From assembly GCA_937949615.1 (NCBI GenBank), contig CALEDQ010000030.1:62001-126000 (forward strand): a stretch of DNA of 64,000 nt, read 5' to 3'. The notes beneath the pieces are model-generated. The model was not told the origin of the DNA and did no database searches. It was given only the letters and a program-made list of their open reading frames with translations. This DNA is from an uncultured bacterium (GTDB lineage Bacteria > Muiribacteriota > Ozemobacteria > Ozemobacterales > Ozemobacteraceae). Numbering within the stretch: the stretch's first letter is position 1; each line of letters opens with the position of its first letter. The position numbers and the translations under genes were made by a program. This document shows positions 17,718 to 26,510 of the stretch, piece by piece.

Positions 17718-18116
17718 TCAGAGAAGCTTGAGCCCGAACTTTGCCGCCAGAGGATTGAGCAGCAGCAGGCAGATTATCGTTGAAGCGCCGCCAAGTGCCA
17801 AAGAAACCCAGAAATTCAGCCCGGCCTGCAGCAGTTTCGGAATAAGCAGAAACATCGGCAGAGTCGGCAGAACATACCAGAAGGTGTAGGCCGAATAGCT
17901 GGCGATTTTTTCGGTCGGCTGGCTTTCTATCTGCAGCCAGACGAGTGAAAGCAGCGCTATCCAGGGCAATGCCGTGAGCAGAGCGCCAAGCTGTGCGCTT
18001 CTTTTTGCCGTCTCGGTAATGGCAAGAATCAGAAATACTGTAGAAACAAGTTTGCCCCAGAATGGCATGAATAATATCCCCAGCATTATGAAATTGTCGC
18101 AAATTTTCATCGCCAT
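17718..18116 (-). CDS. Small integral membrane protein of unknown function
   Basis: 132 residues with about four hydrophobic helices (approximately 8-30, 42-62, 78-97 and 103-124), a short basic loop (ETAKRSA) after the first helix and a final basic end. I chose this frame over an overlapping frame of similar length because its composition and helix spacing are those of a real membrane protein. A Shine-Dalgarno site is not obvious; ATG at 18116 or 18110 are both possible. No family recognised. Confidence 0.62.
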   Translation of the reverse strand: MAMKICDNFIMLGILFMPFWGKLVSTVFLILAITETAKRSAQLGALLTALPWIALLSLVWLQIESQPTEKIASYSAYTFWYVLPTLPMFLLIPKLLQAGLNFWVSLALGGASTIICLLLLNPLAAKFGLKLL

Positions 18117-18210
18117 TTAGCTGCTCAGCCAATGGCTTTATTGCCTAAACCCGGCATCAGAATACATCATCAAACCGAAATTTGTAAACAGAACCGGCAG
18201 AGAAAAGAAA

Positions 18211-18244
18211 CGGAGCTGCCACACACGCTTGTGAGACAGCTCCG
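18211..18244 (-). terminator. Rho-independent terminator
   Basis: Read leftward, CGGAGCTG and CAGCTCCG form a perfect eight-base outer stem around an imperfect inner stem, followed by TTTCTTTTCT. It lies 16 bases after the stop of the secreted protein at 18260. Confidence 0.78.
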
Positions 18245-18259
18245 TTCGATCTTTAAAAA

Positions 18260-18967
18260 TTATTTGAATTCGACAGTTGAAGCGGCAAGAGGCTCAGAAA
18301 CGGCATAGCCGATCATGCCACTGGAAGTGACGTTTTCCCATTTCTGCAGAACGTCGTTCCATTTGCTTTCGACCTGACCGGCAGGGGTCTGGTATTCAAA
18401 GCCGACATGAAAAGTAACGTAAAGTTTCTGGCCGGGCTTGCTGTTGATCAGCATCCCAAACAGGGCTGTTCTGAAATCTCCATCCCAGCTTACGCCAGGA
18501 GCAACCCACGAATAAACTTCCGGATCGAGAGACGAATAAGCATCGGTAGAGCTTGCCCATTTGGGCATTTCTTTCAGACTGGTGGGCCATTTAACGTTTT
18601 CAAGAGGAGTGCCACCCAAATCATGAGTAGACCAGACCTTGTAAATGCAGAGGTCTTCTTTTCTGTACTGCAGATTGGCTTCCTGAGCTTTCTTCACCTT
18701 TTCAAGTTCGGCGCCGAGGTTGGTTCCTGCCGGCAGCAGAGCCCGGAAATTGATCGAAGCTTCGGGGCCGGCGGCAATAAAGAACTTGCCATCGCGCAGG
18801 TCAAACTGCGCCGGGTCGTATTTGGCGCGGGGCGGAATACCTTTATCGGAGACGAGAATGACGCCGTTACCAAAAGTTTTTATGTAGGCAGCATCAAGAT
18901 CGTCCTGAGCAAAAACCGAAACGACAGAGAGAACCATCATCAGAACCAGCAGACCAAGTTTCCTCAT
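18260..18967 (-). CDS. Secreted protein of unknown function
   Basis: 235 residues from the ATG at 18967, which has GGAGG eight bases upstream; an in-frame ATG at 18982 overlaps that ribosome site and is rejected. Residues 1-20 are a signal peptide ending VFAQ. The mature part is rich in Trp and aromatic residues (KVWSTHDLGG, YSWVAPGVSWDGDF) with predicted beta strands, suggesting a beta-sandwich. It is flanked by its own terminator and by a 5' hairpin, so it is a single-gene unit. No family recognised. Confidence 0.75.
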   Translation of the reverse strand: MRKLGLLVLMMVLSVVSVFAQDDLDAAYIKTFGNGVILVSDKGIPPRAKYDPAQFDLRDGKFFIAAGPEASINFRALLPAGTNLGAELEKVKKAQEANLQYRKEDLCIYKVWSTHDLGGTPLENVKWPTSLKEMPKWASSTDAYSSLDPEVYSWVAPGVSWDGDFRTALFGMLINSKPGQKLYVTFHVGFEYQTPAGQVESKWNDVLQKWENVTSSGMIGYAVSEPLAASTVEFK

Positions 18968-19006
18968 ACAACTAACCTCCATTTTTTTACCAACCGAAAC
19001 ATTTGC

Positions 19007-19039
19007 TAAAAAAGAACAGATCTGCCGGAAATGGCAGAT
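19007..19039 (-). promoter_or_regulatory. Terminator-like hairpin in the 5' leader of the secreted protein gene
   Basis: Read leftward, ATCTGCC and GGCAGAT pair around ATTTCC and are followed by CTGTTCTTTTTT. The structure ends about 40 bases before the ATG at 18967 and directly after a candidate promoter, so it may be an attenuator or a 5' stabilising stem. Confidence 0.45.
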
Positions 19040-19048
19040 TTCTGCTTT

Positions 19049-19077
19049 AAAATACCGCTAAACCCTTTAATAGTAAA
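19049..19077 (-). promoter_or_regulatory. Candidate promoter of the secreted protein gene
   Basis: TTTACT (19077-19072) and TATTTT (19054-19049) are 17 bases apart on the minus strand. The expected transcript start near 19042 would put the adjacent hairpin at the extreme 5' end of the mRNA. Confidence 0.35.
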
Positions 19078-19165
19078 GGATTGCGCAGAATTGGCGTCCA
19101 TGGGTTTGTCAATTTAATGCCCTTCACAAAAAGCTTGCTAAAGCCTGTGAGAAAATTCGACGCAT

Positions 19166-19193
19166 AAAAAAGCAGCCTCCTTACGGAGGCTGC
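19166..19193 (-). terminator. Rho-independent terminator of nifJ
   Basis: Read leftward, GCAGCCTCC and GGAGGCTGC pair perfectly over a GTAA loop and run into TTTTTTAT. It lies 28 bases after the nifJ stop codon. Confidence 0.92.
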
Positions 19194-19220
19194 CATTTAG
19201 AAATGCTTCGGACTCTAGAC

Positions 19221-22200
19221 TCAGCTTACCTTGATATCGGCCAGCTGTTTGTAGAGGCTGTATCTCAGTTTAACATCCTTCTGAGCCTGTTCTACAAATT
19301 TGAGAGCCACATCCGGGTTAGATTTCTTCAGCATTCTGAAGCGGTTTTCGCCGTAGATGTAGTCAGCCAGCGGCAGGGTCGGTTCTTTCGAATCGAGGGT
19401 CAGCGGGTTCTTGCCCTGTGCCAGGTTGTCGGGGTTGAAGCGGAAGAGCGGCCAGTGACCGGCTTCAACGGCTTTTTTCTGTTCCATGAGACCTTCAGAC
19501 ATGTCGATACCGTGGGCGATACAATGGCTGTAAGCGATTACGATAGCGGGGCCGTCGTAGGCTTCGGCTTCGAGCAGGGTTTTGAGGGCGTGGGCCGGGT
19601 TGGCACCGAGACTGATCTTGGCAACGTAGATATTGCCGTAGGTCATGGCGATCATGCCCAGGTCTTTTTTCGGCATTGTTTTACCACCGGCGGCGAATTT
19701 GGCAACGGCGCCGAGCGGGGTAGCCTTACTCATCTGACCACCGGTATTTGAATAAACTTCGGTGTCCATGACGAGAACCTTAACATTCTTGCCAGAGGCG
19801 AGAACGTGATCAAGTCCGCCGTAACCGATATCATATGCCCAACCGTCGCCGCCGATAATCCAGACTGAGCGTTTGACCAGATACTGGGCCATGTTGGACA
19901 GGCGCACACAGACTTCGTCTTTGCAGTCTTTGAGAGCTTTTTTCAGTTCTTCGACGTTGGCGCGCTGGGTTTCGATTTGTTCCTGGGTCTTCTGGGCGTT
20001 GCCGAGAATCTTTTCAGCAATGGCCTTGAGGCTGGCTGAGCACTTGCAACCGCAGGCAGCGGCTTTGTTGAGCAGCTCGACGGCTTCTTCCATCATCTTG
20101 TCAGAAGCGAGGCGCATACCCATACCGAATTCAGCGTTGTCTTCAAACAGGCTGTTGGCCCAGGCCGGACCACGGCCGTCAGCGCGGGTGGTATACGGAG
20201 TAGTCGGCAGGTTGCCACCGTAGATTGAAGAACAACCGGTAGCGTTGGCAACCATCAGGCGGTCGCCGCAGATCTGGGTGATCAGCTTGATGTAGGCGGT
20301 TTCGCCGCAGCCGGCGCAGGCGCCCGAGAATTCCATCATCGGTTTGACATACTGAGTGCCCTTGATGGTGCTGAGGTTGATGAGTGCGCGATCCGGATCG
20401 GGGATCTTGTTGAGGAAATAATCCCAGTTTTCGGCTTCGTTGACACGCATGGTTTCGTCTTTGTGAGCCAGGTTGATCGCTTTGGTTTCGAGCTTCTTGC
20501 CGGCGGCATCTTTCTGGAAAGCCGGGCAGATGCTGATGCAGGCGCCACAACCGGTGCAGTCTTCTGGGGCAACCTGAACGGTGAACATCAGGTCTTCTTT
20601 GAAGCCTTTGGCTTTGCATGATTTGAAGGTCTTCGGAGCGCTCTTGGCGAACTTCGGATCGTAAACTTTGGTTCTGATGGCGGCGTGCGGGCATACCAGA
20701 GAACACATACCGCACTGAATACAGGTTTCAGTGTCCCACAGCGGCATTTTGATACCGACGTTGCGTTTTTCGAGCTGGCTGGTGCCAGTCGGGAAAGTGC
20801 CGTCGATGGGCATCTGGCCAACGGTTACGTCGTCGCCTTTGCCGGCGAGAATTGGTTCAAGAACGTCATGAGCGATTTTCGGAGCGTTTTTGAGAACCAT
20901 GGCAGCCTTGATCTTGGTCTTGGCAGTGGCTTTGGCCGGGATCTTAACTTCGAAAAGATTTTCGATAGCCATATCGATGGCTTTCTGATTCATCTTAACG
21001 ATTTCTTCACCCTTCTTGCCGTAGGTTTTCTTGACGGCGTCCTTCAGGTATTTCATGTATTCTTCGCGCGGCATGATCTTCGAGATTTCGAAGAAACAGG
21101 TCTGCATGAAGATATTGATGCGGTTGCCGAGGCCGATCGATTCAGCAAGCTTGATAGCGTTGATGACATAGAATCTGGCTTTTTTGTCGATCAGGCGCTG
21201 CTGGGTTTCGAGGGGCAGTTTTTCCCAGATTTCGTCTTTGCTGTGTTCGGTTTCGAGCAGGAAGGTGCCGCCGGTTTTGAGGTTCTTCAGCATGTCATAC
21301 TTTTCGATGAAGCTGTAGTTGTGGCAGGCGATGAAGTTGGCGTGTGAGATCAGGTATGGGCAGCGCAGCGGCTGTTCGCCGAATCTCAGGTGAGAAATGG
21401 TCATGCTGCCTGATTTTTTTGAATCGTAGACGAAGTAACCCTGAGCATTGTTTTTGGTCTTGTCACCGATAACCTTGATGGCATCTTTGTTGGCGCCAAC
21501 GGTACCGTCAGAACCCAGACCGTAGAACATGCCGGAAAAGGTTTTCGGATCGCCGGTTTCGACTGCTTCACCGAGTTCGAGACTGGTTTTGGTCACATCA
21601 TCAACGATACCGACGGTGAAGTGATTTTTCGGCTTGTCGGCTTTGAGGTTGTCGAATACGGCCAGAACCTGATTCGGGGTGAAATCTTTTGAACCGAGAC
21701 CGTAGCGGCCTCCAACGATTTTCGGCCATTTGGTGAACGGCGCGGTTTCGGCTTCGAGAGCTTCACCGATGCTGTTTCTCACATCGAGATACAGAGGTTC
21801 GCCGGCAGAACCCGGTTCTTTGGTGCGATCGAGAACCGCAATGGCTTTGGTGGTCTTCGGGAAAGCCTTGACCAGATGAGCAGTGCTGAGGGGGCGGAAC
21901 AGGCGGACTTTAACGAGGCCGACTTTTTCGCCTTTGGCATTGAGGTATTCAACGACTTCGTGAATGGTTTCGGCGCCGCTGCCCATGGCAACGATAACGC
22001 GTTCGGCCTTCGGGTCGCCAACATAATCAAACAGGCTGTATTCACGGCCGGTAATTTTGGCGAGCTTTTTCATGGCCTTGAGAACAACTTCTGGGGTCTT
22101 GTCATAGAAGGGGTTGACAGTTTCGCGACCCTGGAAATAAACATCGGGGTTCTGAGCGGTACCGCGCATGCTCGGACGATCGGGGTTGAGGCCGCGGGCG

Positions 22201-22814
22201 CGATGTTCGAGAACCAGTTTGTCATCGATCATGGCCTTGATGTCTTCATCAGCGATCAGTTCGATTTTGTTAACTTCGTGAGAAGTTCTGAAACCATCAA
22301 AGAAATGGATGAAAGGTACGCGGCTTTCGAGAGTGGCGGCCTGAGCGATCAGGGCCATATCGTGGGCTTCCTGGACAGAGTTGGAAGCGAGCAGGGCGAA
22401 ACCGGTCTGGCGAGTCGACATTACGTCGCTGTGATCGCCGAAAATCGAAAGGGCGGCGCAGGCCAGTGAGCGGGCCGAAACATGAAATACGGTGGAAGTG
22501 AGTTCACCGGCGATTTTATACATGTTCGGGATCATGAGCAGAAGGCCCTGAGAGGCGGTAAAAGTAGTGGTAAGAGCACCGGTGGTCAAAGAGCCATGAA
22601 CAGCACCGGCGGCGCCGCCTTCAGACTGCATTTCACAAACGGTTGGGACTGTACCCCAGACGTTTTTCTGACCAGCGGCTGTCCACGCATCAGCGTGTTC
22701 GCCCATATTGCTGGAGGGTGTAATCGGGTAGATCGCGATTACTTCATTGGTTTTGTGCGCGATCAGCGCGGTAGCTTCGTTCCCATCCATCATTGCGTAT
22801 GTCTTTTTAGTCAC
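19221..22814 (-). CDS. nifJ: Pyruvate:ferredoxin (flavodoxin) oxidoreductase
   Basis: 1197 residues, the full length of single-chain homodimeric PFOR. It oxidises pyruvate and CoA to acetyl-CoA and CO2, reducing ferredoxin. The N-terminal domain opens with DGNEATALIAHKTNEV and IYPITPSSNMGE; the ferredoxin domain has CIQCGMCSLVCP (about 698) and CTGCGACISICP (about 753) for two [4Fe-4S] clusters; CAGCGE near 830 binds the proximal cluster; and the thiamine diphosphate motif GGDGWAYDIGYGGLDHV lies near 990 followed by DTEVYSNTGGQ. Translation begins at a GTG with AGGAG eight bases upstream. The gene stands alone with strong promoter and terminator, consistent with a central catabolic role. Confidence 0.98.
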   Translation of the reverse strand: MTKKTYAMMDGNEATALIAHKTNEVIAIYPITPSSNMGEHADAWTAAGQKNVWGTVPTVCEMQSEGGAAGAVHGSLTTGALTTTFTASQGLLLMIPNMYKIAGELTSTVFHVSARSLACAALSIFGDHSDVMSTRQTGFALLASNSVQEAHDMALIAQAATLESRVPFIHFFDGFRTSHEVNKIELIADEDIKAMIDDKLVLEHRARGLNPDRPSMRGTAQNPDVYFQGRETVNPFYDKTPEVVLKAMKKLAKITGREYSLFDYVGDPKAERVIVAMGSGAETIHEVVEYLNAKGEKVGLVKVRLFRPLSTAHLVKAFPKTTKAIAVLDRTKEPGSAGEPLYLDVRNSIGEALEAETAPFTKWPKIVGGRYGLGSKDFTPNQVLAVFDNLKADKPKNHFTVGIVDDVTKTSLELGEAVETGDPKTFSGMFYGLGSDGTVGANKDAIKVIGDKTKNNAQGYFVYDSKKSGSMTISHLRFGEQPLRCPYLISHANFIACHNYSFIEKYDMLKNLKTGGTFLLETEHSKDEIWEKLPLETQQRLIDKKARFYVINAIKLAESIGLGNRINIFMQTCFFEISKIMPREEYMKYLKDAVKKTYGKKGEEIVKMNQKAIDMAIENLFEVKIPAKATAKTKIKAAMVLKNAPKIAHDVLEPILAGKGDDVTVGQMPIDGTFPTGTSQLEKRNVGIKMPLWDTETCIQCGMCSLVCPHAAIRTKVYDPKFAKSAPKTFKSCKAKGFKEDLMFTVQVAPEDCTGCGACISICPAFQKDAAGKKLETKAINLAHKDETMRVNEAENWDYFLNKIPDPDRALINLSTIKGTQYVKPMMEFSGACAGCGETAYIKLITQICGDRLMVANATGCSSIYGGNLPTTPYTTRADGRGPAWANSLFEDNAEFGMGMRLASDKMMEEAVELLNKAAACGCKCSASLKAIAEKILGNAQKTQEQIETQRANVEELKKALKDCKDEVCVRLSNMAQYLVKRSVWIIGGDGWAYDIGYGGLDHVLASGKNVKVLVMDTEVYSNTGGQMSKATPLGAVAKFAAGGKTMPKKDLGMIAMTYGNIYVAKISLGANPAHALKTLLEAEAYDGPAIVIAYSHCIAHGIDMSEGLMEQKKAVEAGHWPLFRFNPDNLAQGKNPLTLDSKEPTLPLADYIYGENRFRMLKKSNPDVALKFVEQAQKDVKLRYSLYKQLADIKVS

Positions 22815-22881
22815 AATCGCACTCCTGCCTGAATGTTATTGGCATCGGGCTGAAAAAATTCCGGTGCCGAAAGGCAAGGTG

Positions 22882-22911
22882 ATATTAAGCCAAAAAGGCG
22901 TAACAAGTCAA
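22882..22911 (-). promoter_or_regulatory. Promoter of nifJ
   Basis: TTGACT (22911-22906) and TAATAT (22887-22882) are separated by 18 bases on the minus strand, leaving a leader of about 60 bases before the GTG start at 22814. Confidence 0.68.
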
Positions 22912-22948
22912 GGTTTGCAACCCTGCTTGTGAATTTTTTTTCAAAGTT

Positions 22949-22978
22949 TTGCACTGCAACAAATTTGCCCTGTAAATT
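22949..22978 (+). promoter_or_regulatory. Candidate promoter of the subtilase gene
   Basis: TTGCAC (22949-22954) and TAAATT (22973-22978) with an 18-base spacer, in an AT-rich stretch. A TATACT at 22981 is another possible -10 without a matching -35. Confidence 0.35.
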
Positions 22979-23051
22979 TTTATACTCTGTTCTATGCCCA
23001 AAGAAACTGGTGTATCATAAACGGGTAAAAAAATACCGGAGGTAAATGCCC

Positions 23052-24551
23052 ATGCCGTTGTTCGCACTGATTTTCATGCTGCTGCTTTCTGCAACTGGCA
23101 ATGCTGCCGAAGTTCCGTGCCAGCCATTTGAACCGGCAGACGCCGGGCGCGAGTATACAAAATCTGATATTGCACGCAGCCGCGAGGGCATGTTTCCGAA
23201 TGACCCGTTTTTTGAAAAGCAGTGGCATCTCGAAAATCTCGGGCAGGCCGACGACAAGGGGCAGACTGGGATTGCCGGCTGTGATTCTGCAATGCGGCAG
23301 GCCTGGAACCTCTGGCAGCCGAAAAAAGACATCATTCTGGCAATTGTCGATTCTGGGCTCGATCTGAAACACGAAGATATCGACCCGGCGATTCTCTGGG
23401 TCAACCCGGGCGAAAGCGGCCCCGACGCCGATGGCAACGATAAACGCAGCAACGGCATCGACGACGACGGCAATGGTTTTATCGACGATGTACATGGTTA
23501 CAATTTCGTCAGAAAAACCGGCGACATTCAGGATGACCAGTATCACGGCACCCATTGCGGCGCCATTATCGGGGCGACCGCCAACAATGGCGTCGGTGTT
23601 ACCGGTATGAATACGGGCCTGAAGATCATGATCGTCAAAATTTTCGGGCTGGGTGGCACCCTTTATGGGGAAGAAGTCGGCCGGGCAGTAAAATATGCTG
23701 TCGATAACGGCGCCCGGGTGCTGTCGAACAGCTATGGCACCCCGTCGTTCACGCAGGCGATGCAGGATGCGGTGCGTTATACACATGAAAAAGGGGCACT
23801 GTTCGTCTGTGCCAGCGGCAACTCGCGCAAGGATCTCGACAACCCTGAAGAAAAAGATTACCCATCATGCTACGGCGTGCCAAACCAGCTTGTGGTCGGC
23901 GCCACTGACAACCGCGACCTGTCGAGTTTCGCCAATTACGGTTCAATGGTCGAAATCGCGGCGCCGGGGCAGAATATTTTCTCTCTGATGCCGAAAAATG
24001 TTTACCGGGCCTTTTCGGGCACCTCGCAGGCATGCCCGCAGGTTGCGGCGGCGGCAACCATGGTCTGGTGCCAGAACCCCGACTGGACATGGCAGCAGGT
24101 CAAGGCCGCCCTGCTGAACGGTGCCGACCAGGTGCGCGGGCTCGGCCGCTACGTCAAGGGCGGTCTACGCCTCAATGTGGCAAATGCGCTGCAGAACAAA
24201 ACCGGGAAAAGGCTGCCTGACTACGATTTCAGCAAATGGCAGAACGAAGACAGAGTAATTGAATCGTTGCACCCCTATTACAATGGCAAAGAAGACCGCC
24301 AGGCCGTTAAAGTGCCCGGAGCGACCCGGTTCAGGCTGCATTTTTCGCGCATCGAAGTCAACCACAACGGCGATCTGCTCAAGATTTGCGTTCCGGGCAG
24401 CGAGATGCCGGTCGAAAGCATCAATGGCGTCTTTGGCGAAGGGTGGTCAGAGGTCATCGAGGGCGACACTGCCGAACTGCTGCTCATCAGTGACCAGTAT
24501 GTGAACGGCTTTGGTTACCGAATCGACCGCATTCAGTTCACGACCCTCTGA
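23052..24551 (+). CDS. Secreted subtilisin-like serine protease (S8 family)
   Basis: 499 residues from the ATG at 23052, nine bases after GGAGG; the ATG at 23046 is too close to that site. A signal peptide (about 1-18, ending GNA) precedes the S8 domain: Asp in ILAIVDSGLDL (about 99), His in YHGTHCGAI (about 165), oxyanion Asn in FVCASGNSRKD and Ser in FSGTSQACPQVAAA (about 323). The usual GTSMA reads GTSQA, a tolerated change. An Asp/Asn/Gly-rich loop (GPDADGNDKRSNGIDDDGN split by Lys/Arg) typical of calcium sites lies between Asp and His. The last 120 residues form a beta-rich C-terminal domain. It probably degrades external protein for fermentation. Confidence 0.95.
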   Translation: MPLFALIFMLLLSATGNAAEVPCQPFEPADAGREYTKSDIARSREGMFPNDPFFEKQWHLENLGQADDKGQTGIAGCDSAMRQAWNLWQPKKDIILAIVDSGLDLKHEDIDPAILWVNPGESGPDADGNDKRSNGIDDDGNGFIDDVHGYNFVRKTGDIQDDQYHGTHCGAIIGATANNGVGVTGMNTGLKIMIVKIFGLGGTLYGEEVGRAVKYAVDNGARVLSNSYGTPSFTQAMQDAVRYTHEKGALFVCASGNSRKDLDNPEEKDYPSCYGVPNQLVVGATDNRDLSSFANYGSMVEIAAPGQNIFSLMPKNVYRAFSGTSQACPQVAAAATMVWCQNPDWTWQQVKAALLNGADQVRGLGRYVKGGLRLNVANALQNKTGKRLPDYDFSKWQNEDRVIESLHPYYNGKEDRQAVKVPGATRFRLHFSRIEVNHNGDLLKICVPGSEMPVESINGVFGEGWSEVIEGDTAELLLISDQYVNGFGYRIDRIQFTTL

Positions 24552-24650
24552 TGGTTGATGAACACCGATTTAAGCCCAAAAACCGGCCACGGATGGACAC
24601 AAGATTAAGAATAGCCACGGATAAACGCAGATAGTGCAGATTAATTATGC
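24552..24650. repeat. Degenerate intergenic direct repeats
   Basis: Three imperfect copies of a unit like CACGGATGAACACAGATTAA occur in tandem: GATGAACACCGATTTAA (24557), CCACGGATGGACACAAGATT (24588) and CCACGGATAAACGCAGAT (24615). Such GGAT-AACACAGAT units are seen between genes of many bacteria. They lie between the protease and phosphatase genes and show no coding potential. Confidence 0.5.
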
Positions 24651-24722
24651 TTTAAACAGGCACTGGCGGGAGTTCATGCGCAAAATCAGATCAGTCGGAA
24701 TGCCGGGTTAAGTGAAAACACA

Positions 24723-25733
24723 ATGCTCAAAAACTTGAAAAAAACACAAAAATGGCTGGCCTGTTTTGCTCTTGCGATAATTACAGTGGTGATGGGGTCG
24801 GCAGTTGAAGCTGCGGATCTTTATGATCTGAGAGTGTTTCCTGAGCCGGCGAGTCAGACGATCAGCTTTTCCGGAGTCATTTCGGCAGCCGATCCGTTCA
24901 GCCAGCCGATCGGCAAAAGAGCGCGAATTTCAGGAATGCTGCGATCATGGCTGGCAAGCAGCACGGTCAGCATCGAGACCGAGGGCGCGAGTTGTTCGGC
25001 GACGGTTCAGAACGGTGAATTTTCGGGCACAATCAGGCCGGCTTCAATAAGCAGTTTCAGCATTTCCGTCAAACACGAGTGCCAGCAGCTGCATTTCGAG
25101 CAGTTTTCTTTTTCTGAACCAATTGAAACGGTTATTGTCAGTGATGTTGACGACACCATTCTGATCACTGAAGTTACCAGTCGTCTGAAAATGGTCTATA
25201 ATTCGCTGCTGAAAAGCAGCAAAAACCGTGAACCGGTCAACGGCACCCCTGAGCTGTACAAAGCGCTCGCATCCGGAACGGCGACGCTGCGCAACCCGCA
25301 CTTTTTCTATCTCAGCAGCTCGCCGGCATTTCTGAGCCGAAGTCTGAAAAGTTTTCTGCAGGCGAACGGTTTCCCGCAGGGAACGCTGATTCTCAAAAAA
25401 AGCCTGACAGGCGGCAGTCACCAGCAGCACAAACTTGGCTGGCTGCAGACTATCGCCGGCCGGTTTCCGCAGATGCCGATGCTGCTTTTCGGAGACAGCG
25501 GTGAGAAAGACCCGCAGATTTATGCCGAATTCGCTGCAGAGCTCACGAATCCTGGGTTAATTAAAGCGGTTGTCATTCATCTCGTTTCAGATGATGAGGA
25601 GCATCTGCAGAAGCTTAATGATCATGCCGCCAGTTTTAAAAAGCTCGGCGTGCCTTTCATTACCTGGAGTGACTCTGAGGCATTGTGCTACGAGCTTGAG
25701 AACATCGGCCTGTTGAAACGCGCGGGCAAATAA
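24723..25733 (+). CDS. Secreted App1-type phosphatase (DUF2183, HAD-like)
   Basis: 336 residues. A signal peptide or anchor covers residues 11-30. After an N-terminal beta domain (about 35-130), the HAD-like nucleophile motif VSDVDDTIL occurs near residue 140, followed by FFYLSSSPAFL (Ser/Thr motif), LILKK with HKLGWLQTI, and LLFGDSGEKDPQIY (acidic motif), the set that defines the App1 phosphatidate-phosphatase catalytic domain. The enzyme likely dephosphorylates a phospholipid or other phosphate ester outside the cytoplasm. No clear ribosome site precedes the ATG. It follows the repeat region 170 bases after the protease gene. Confidence 0.9.
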   Translation: MLKNLKKTQKWLACFALAIITVVMGSAVEAADLYDLRVFPEPASQTISFSGVISAADPFSQPIGKRARISGMLRSWLASSTVSIETEGASCSATVQNGEFSGTIRPASISSFSISVKHECQQLHFEQFSFSEPIETVIVSDVDDTILITEVTSRLKMVYNSLLKSSKNREPVNGTPELYKALASGTATLRNPHFFYLSSSPAFLSRSLKSFLQANGFPQGTLILKKSLTGGSHQQHKLGWLQTIAGRFPQMPMLLFGDSGEKDPQIYAEFAAELTNPGLIKAVVIHLVSDDEEHLQKLNDHAASFKKLGVPFITWSDSEALCYELENIGLLKRAGK

Positions 25734-25993
25734 CTCAGATATCAGCTTTCTTGAGCACAGCGCGCAGGTCTGCAATTCGATAATTCGAGCCCTTTTACAT
25801 ATCAGTTCAGGAGCAGGCACCCATTATGTCATCCCTGCGAAATCTGCACTCGCCGAAACGGTTGGCAGGGACCCAAAGCCGTTATTTTATAAAACTCCCG
25901 TCTGTAGCCGTTCCGGGCATAAACGCAGCGGTAGTGACGAAGATTTCTATAATGCCAATGTGAAAAAGCATCTGGCATGCCGGCAGGTTGGTT
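25734..25993. other. Intergenic region without recognised feature
   Basis: 260 bases between the convergent App1 and macro-domain genes. I see no credible reading frame, tRNA or strong terminator; a stretch TTATTTTATAAAA near 25890 is AT-rich but has no hairpin next to it. Confidence 0.5.
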
Positions 25994-26509
25994 TCAGCGG
26001 TTTTTCAGTTCGGACTGATAGATTGCCAGATCGCCGGACGAGAAGCAGCAGAAAATGACCTCCAGATCAGCGCCGGTCTCGCGAAGGAAGTCGGTAACCG
26101 TTGCAACGGCGACTTTTGTCGCCGCGCCGATCGGGTAACCGTAAACACCGGTGCTGATCGCCGGAAAGGCGATACTGCGAAGTTTATTGGCGACTGCCAG
26201 TTCGAGAGATTTGCGGTAGCAGCTGGCAAGCAGGGCCGGCTCATTCTGACTGCCGCCGTGCCAGACCGGGCCAACCGTGTGAATGACGTATTTTGCCGGC
26301 AGGTTGAAGCCGGGAGTGATTTTTGCAGCGCCGGTACTGCAGCCGCCGAGAGTCCGGCAGATCTGCAACAGATCCGGGCCGGCAGAGCGATGAATCGCTC
26401 CGTCAACTCCACCACCGCCGAGCAGACTGCTGTTCGCAGCGTTTACGATGGCATCGACCTGCAACAGGGTAATGTCACCCTGAACGGCACTGACTTTCGT
26501 TTTGCTCAT
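25994..26509 (-). CDS. Macro-domain protein, O-acetyl-ADP-ribose deacetylase type
   Basis: 171 residues, a single macro domain. The YmdB/MacroD features are present: GDITLLQVDAIVNAAN, LLGGGGVDGAIHRSAG with the catalytic Asp, AKYVIHTVGP and FPAISTGVYGYP. These enzymes remove ADP-ribose from proteins, nucleic acids or O-acetyl-ADP-ribose. It starts one base after the stop of the EVE gene and is clearly cotranscribed with it. The 3' end faces the App1 gene. Confidence 0.95.
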   Translation of the reverse strand: MSKTKVSAVQGDITLLQVDAIVNAANSSLLGGGGVDGAIHRSAGPDLLQICRTLGGCSTGAAKITPGFNLPAKYVIHTVGPVWHGGSQNEPALLASCYRKSLELAVANKLRSIAFPAISTGVYGYPIGAATKVAVATVTDFLRETGADLEVIFCCFSSGDLAIYQSELKNR

Positions 26510-26510
26510 T

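Noticed and set aside
17701..18132. 143-residue alternative frame over the small membrane protein
   Set aside because: Hydrophilic and irregular; the other leftward frame has four clear membrane helices.
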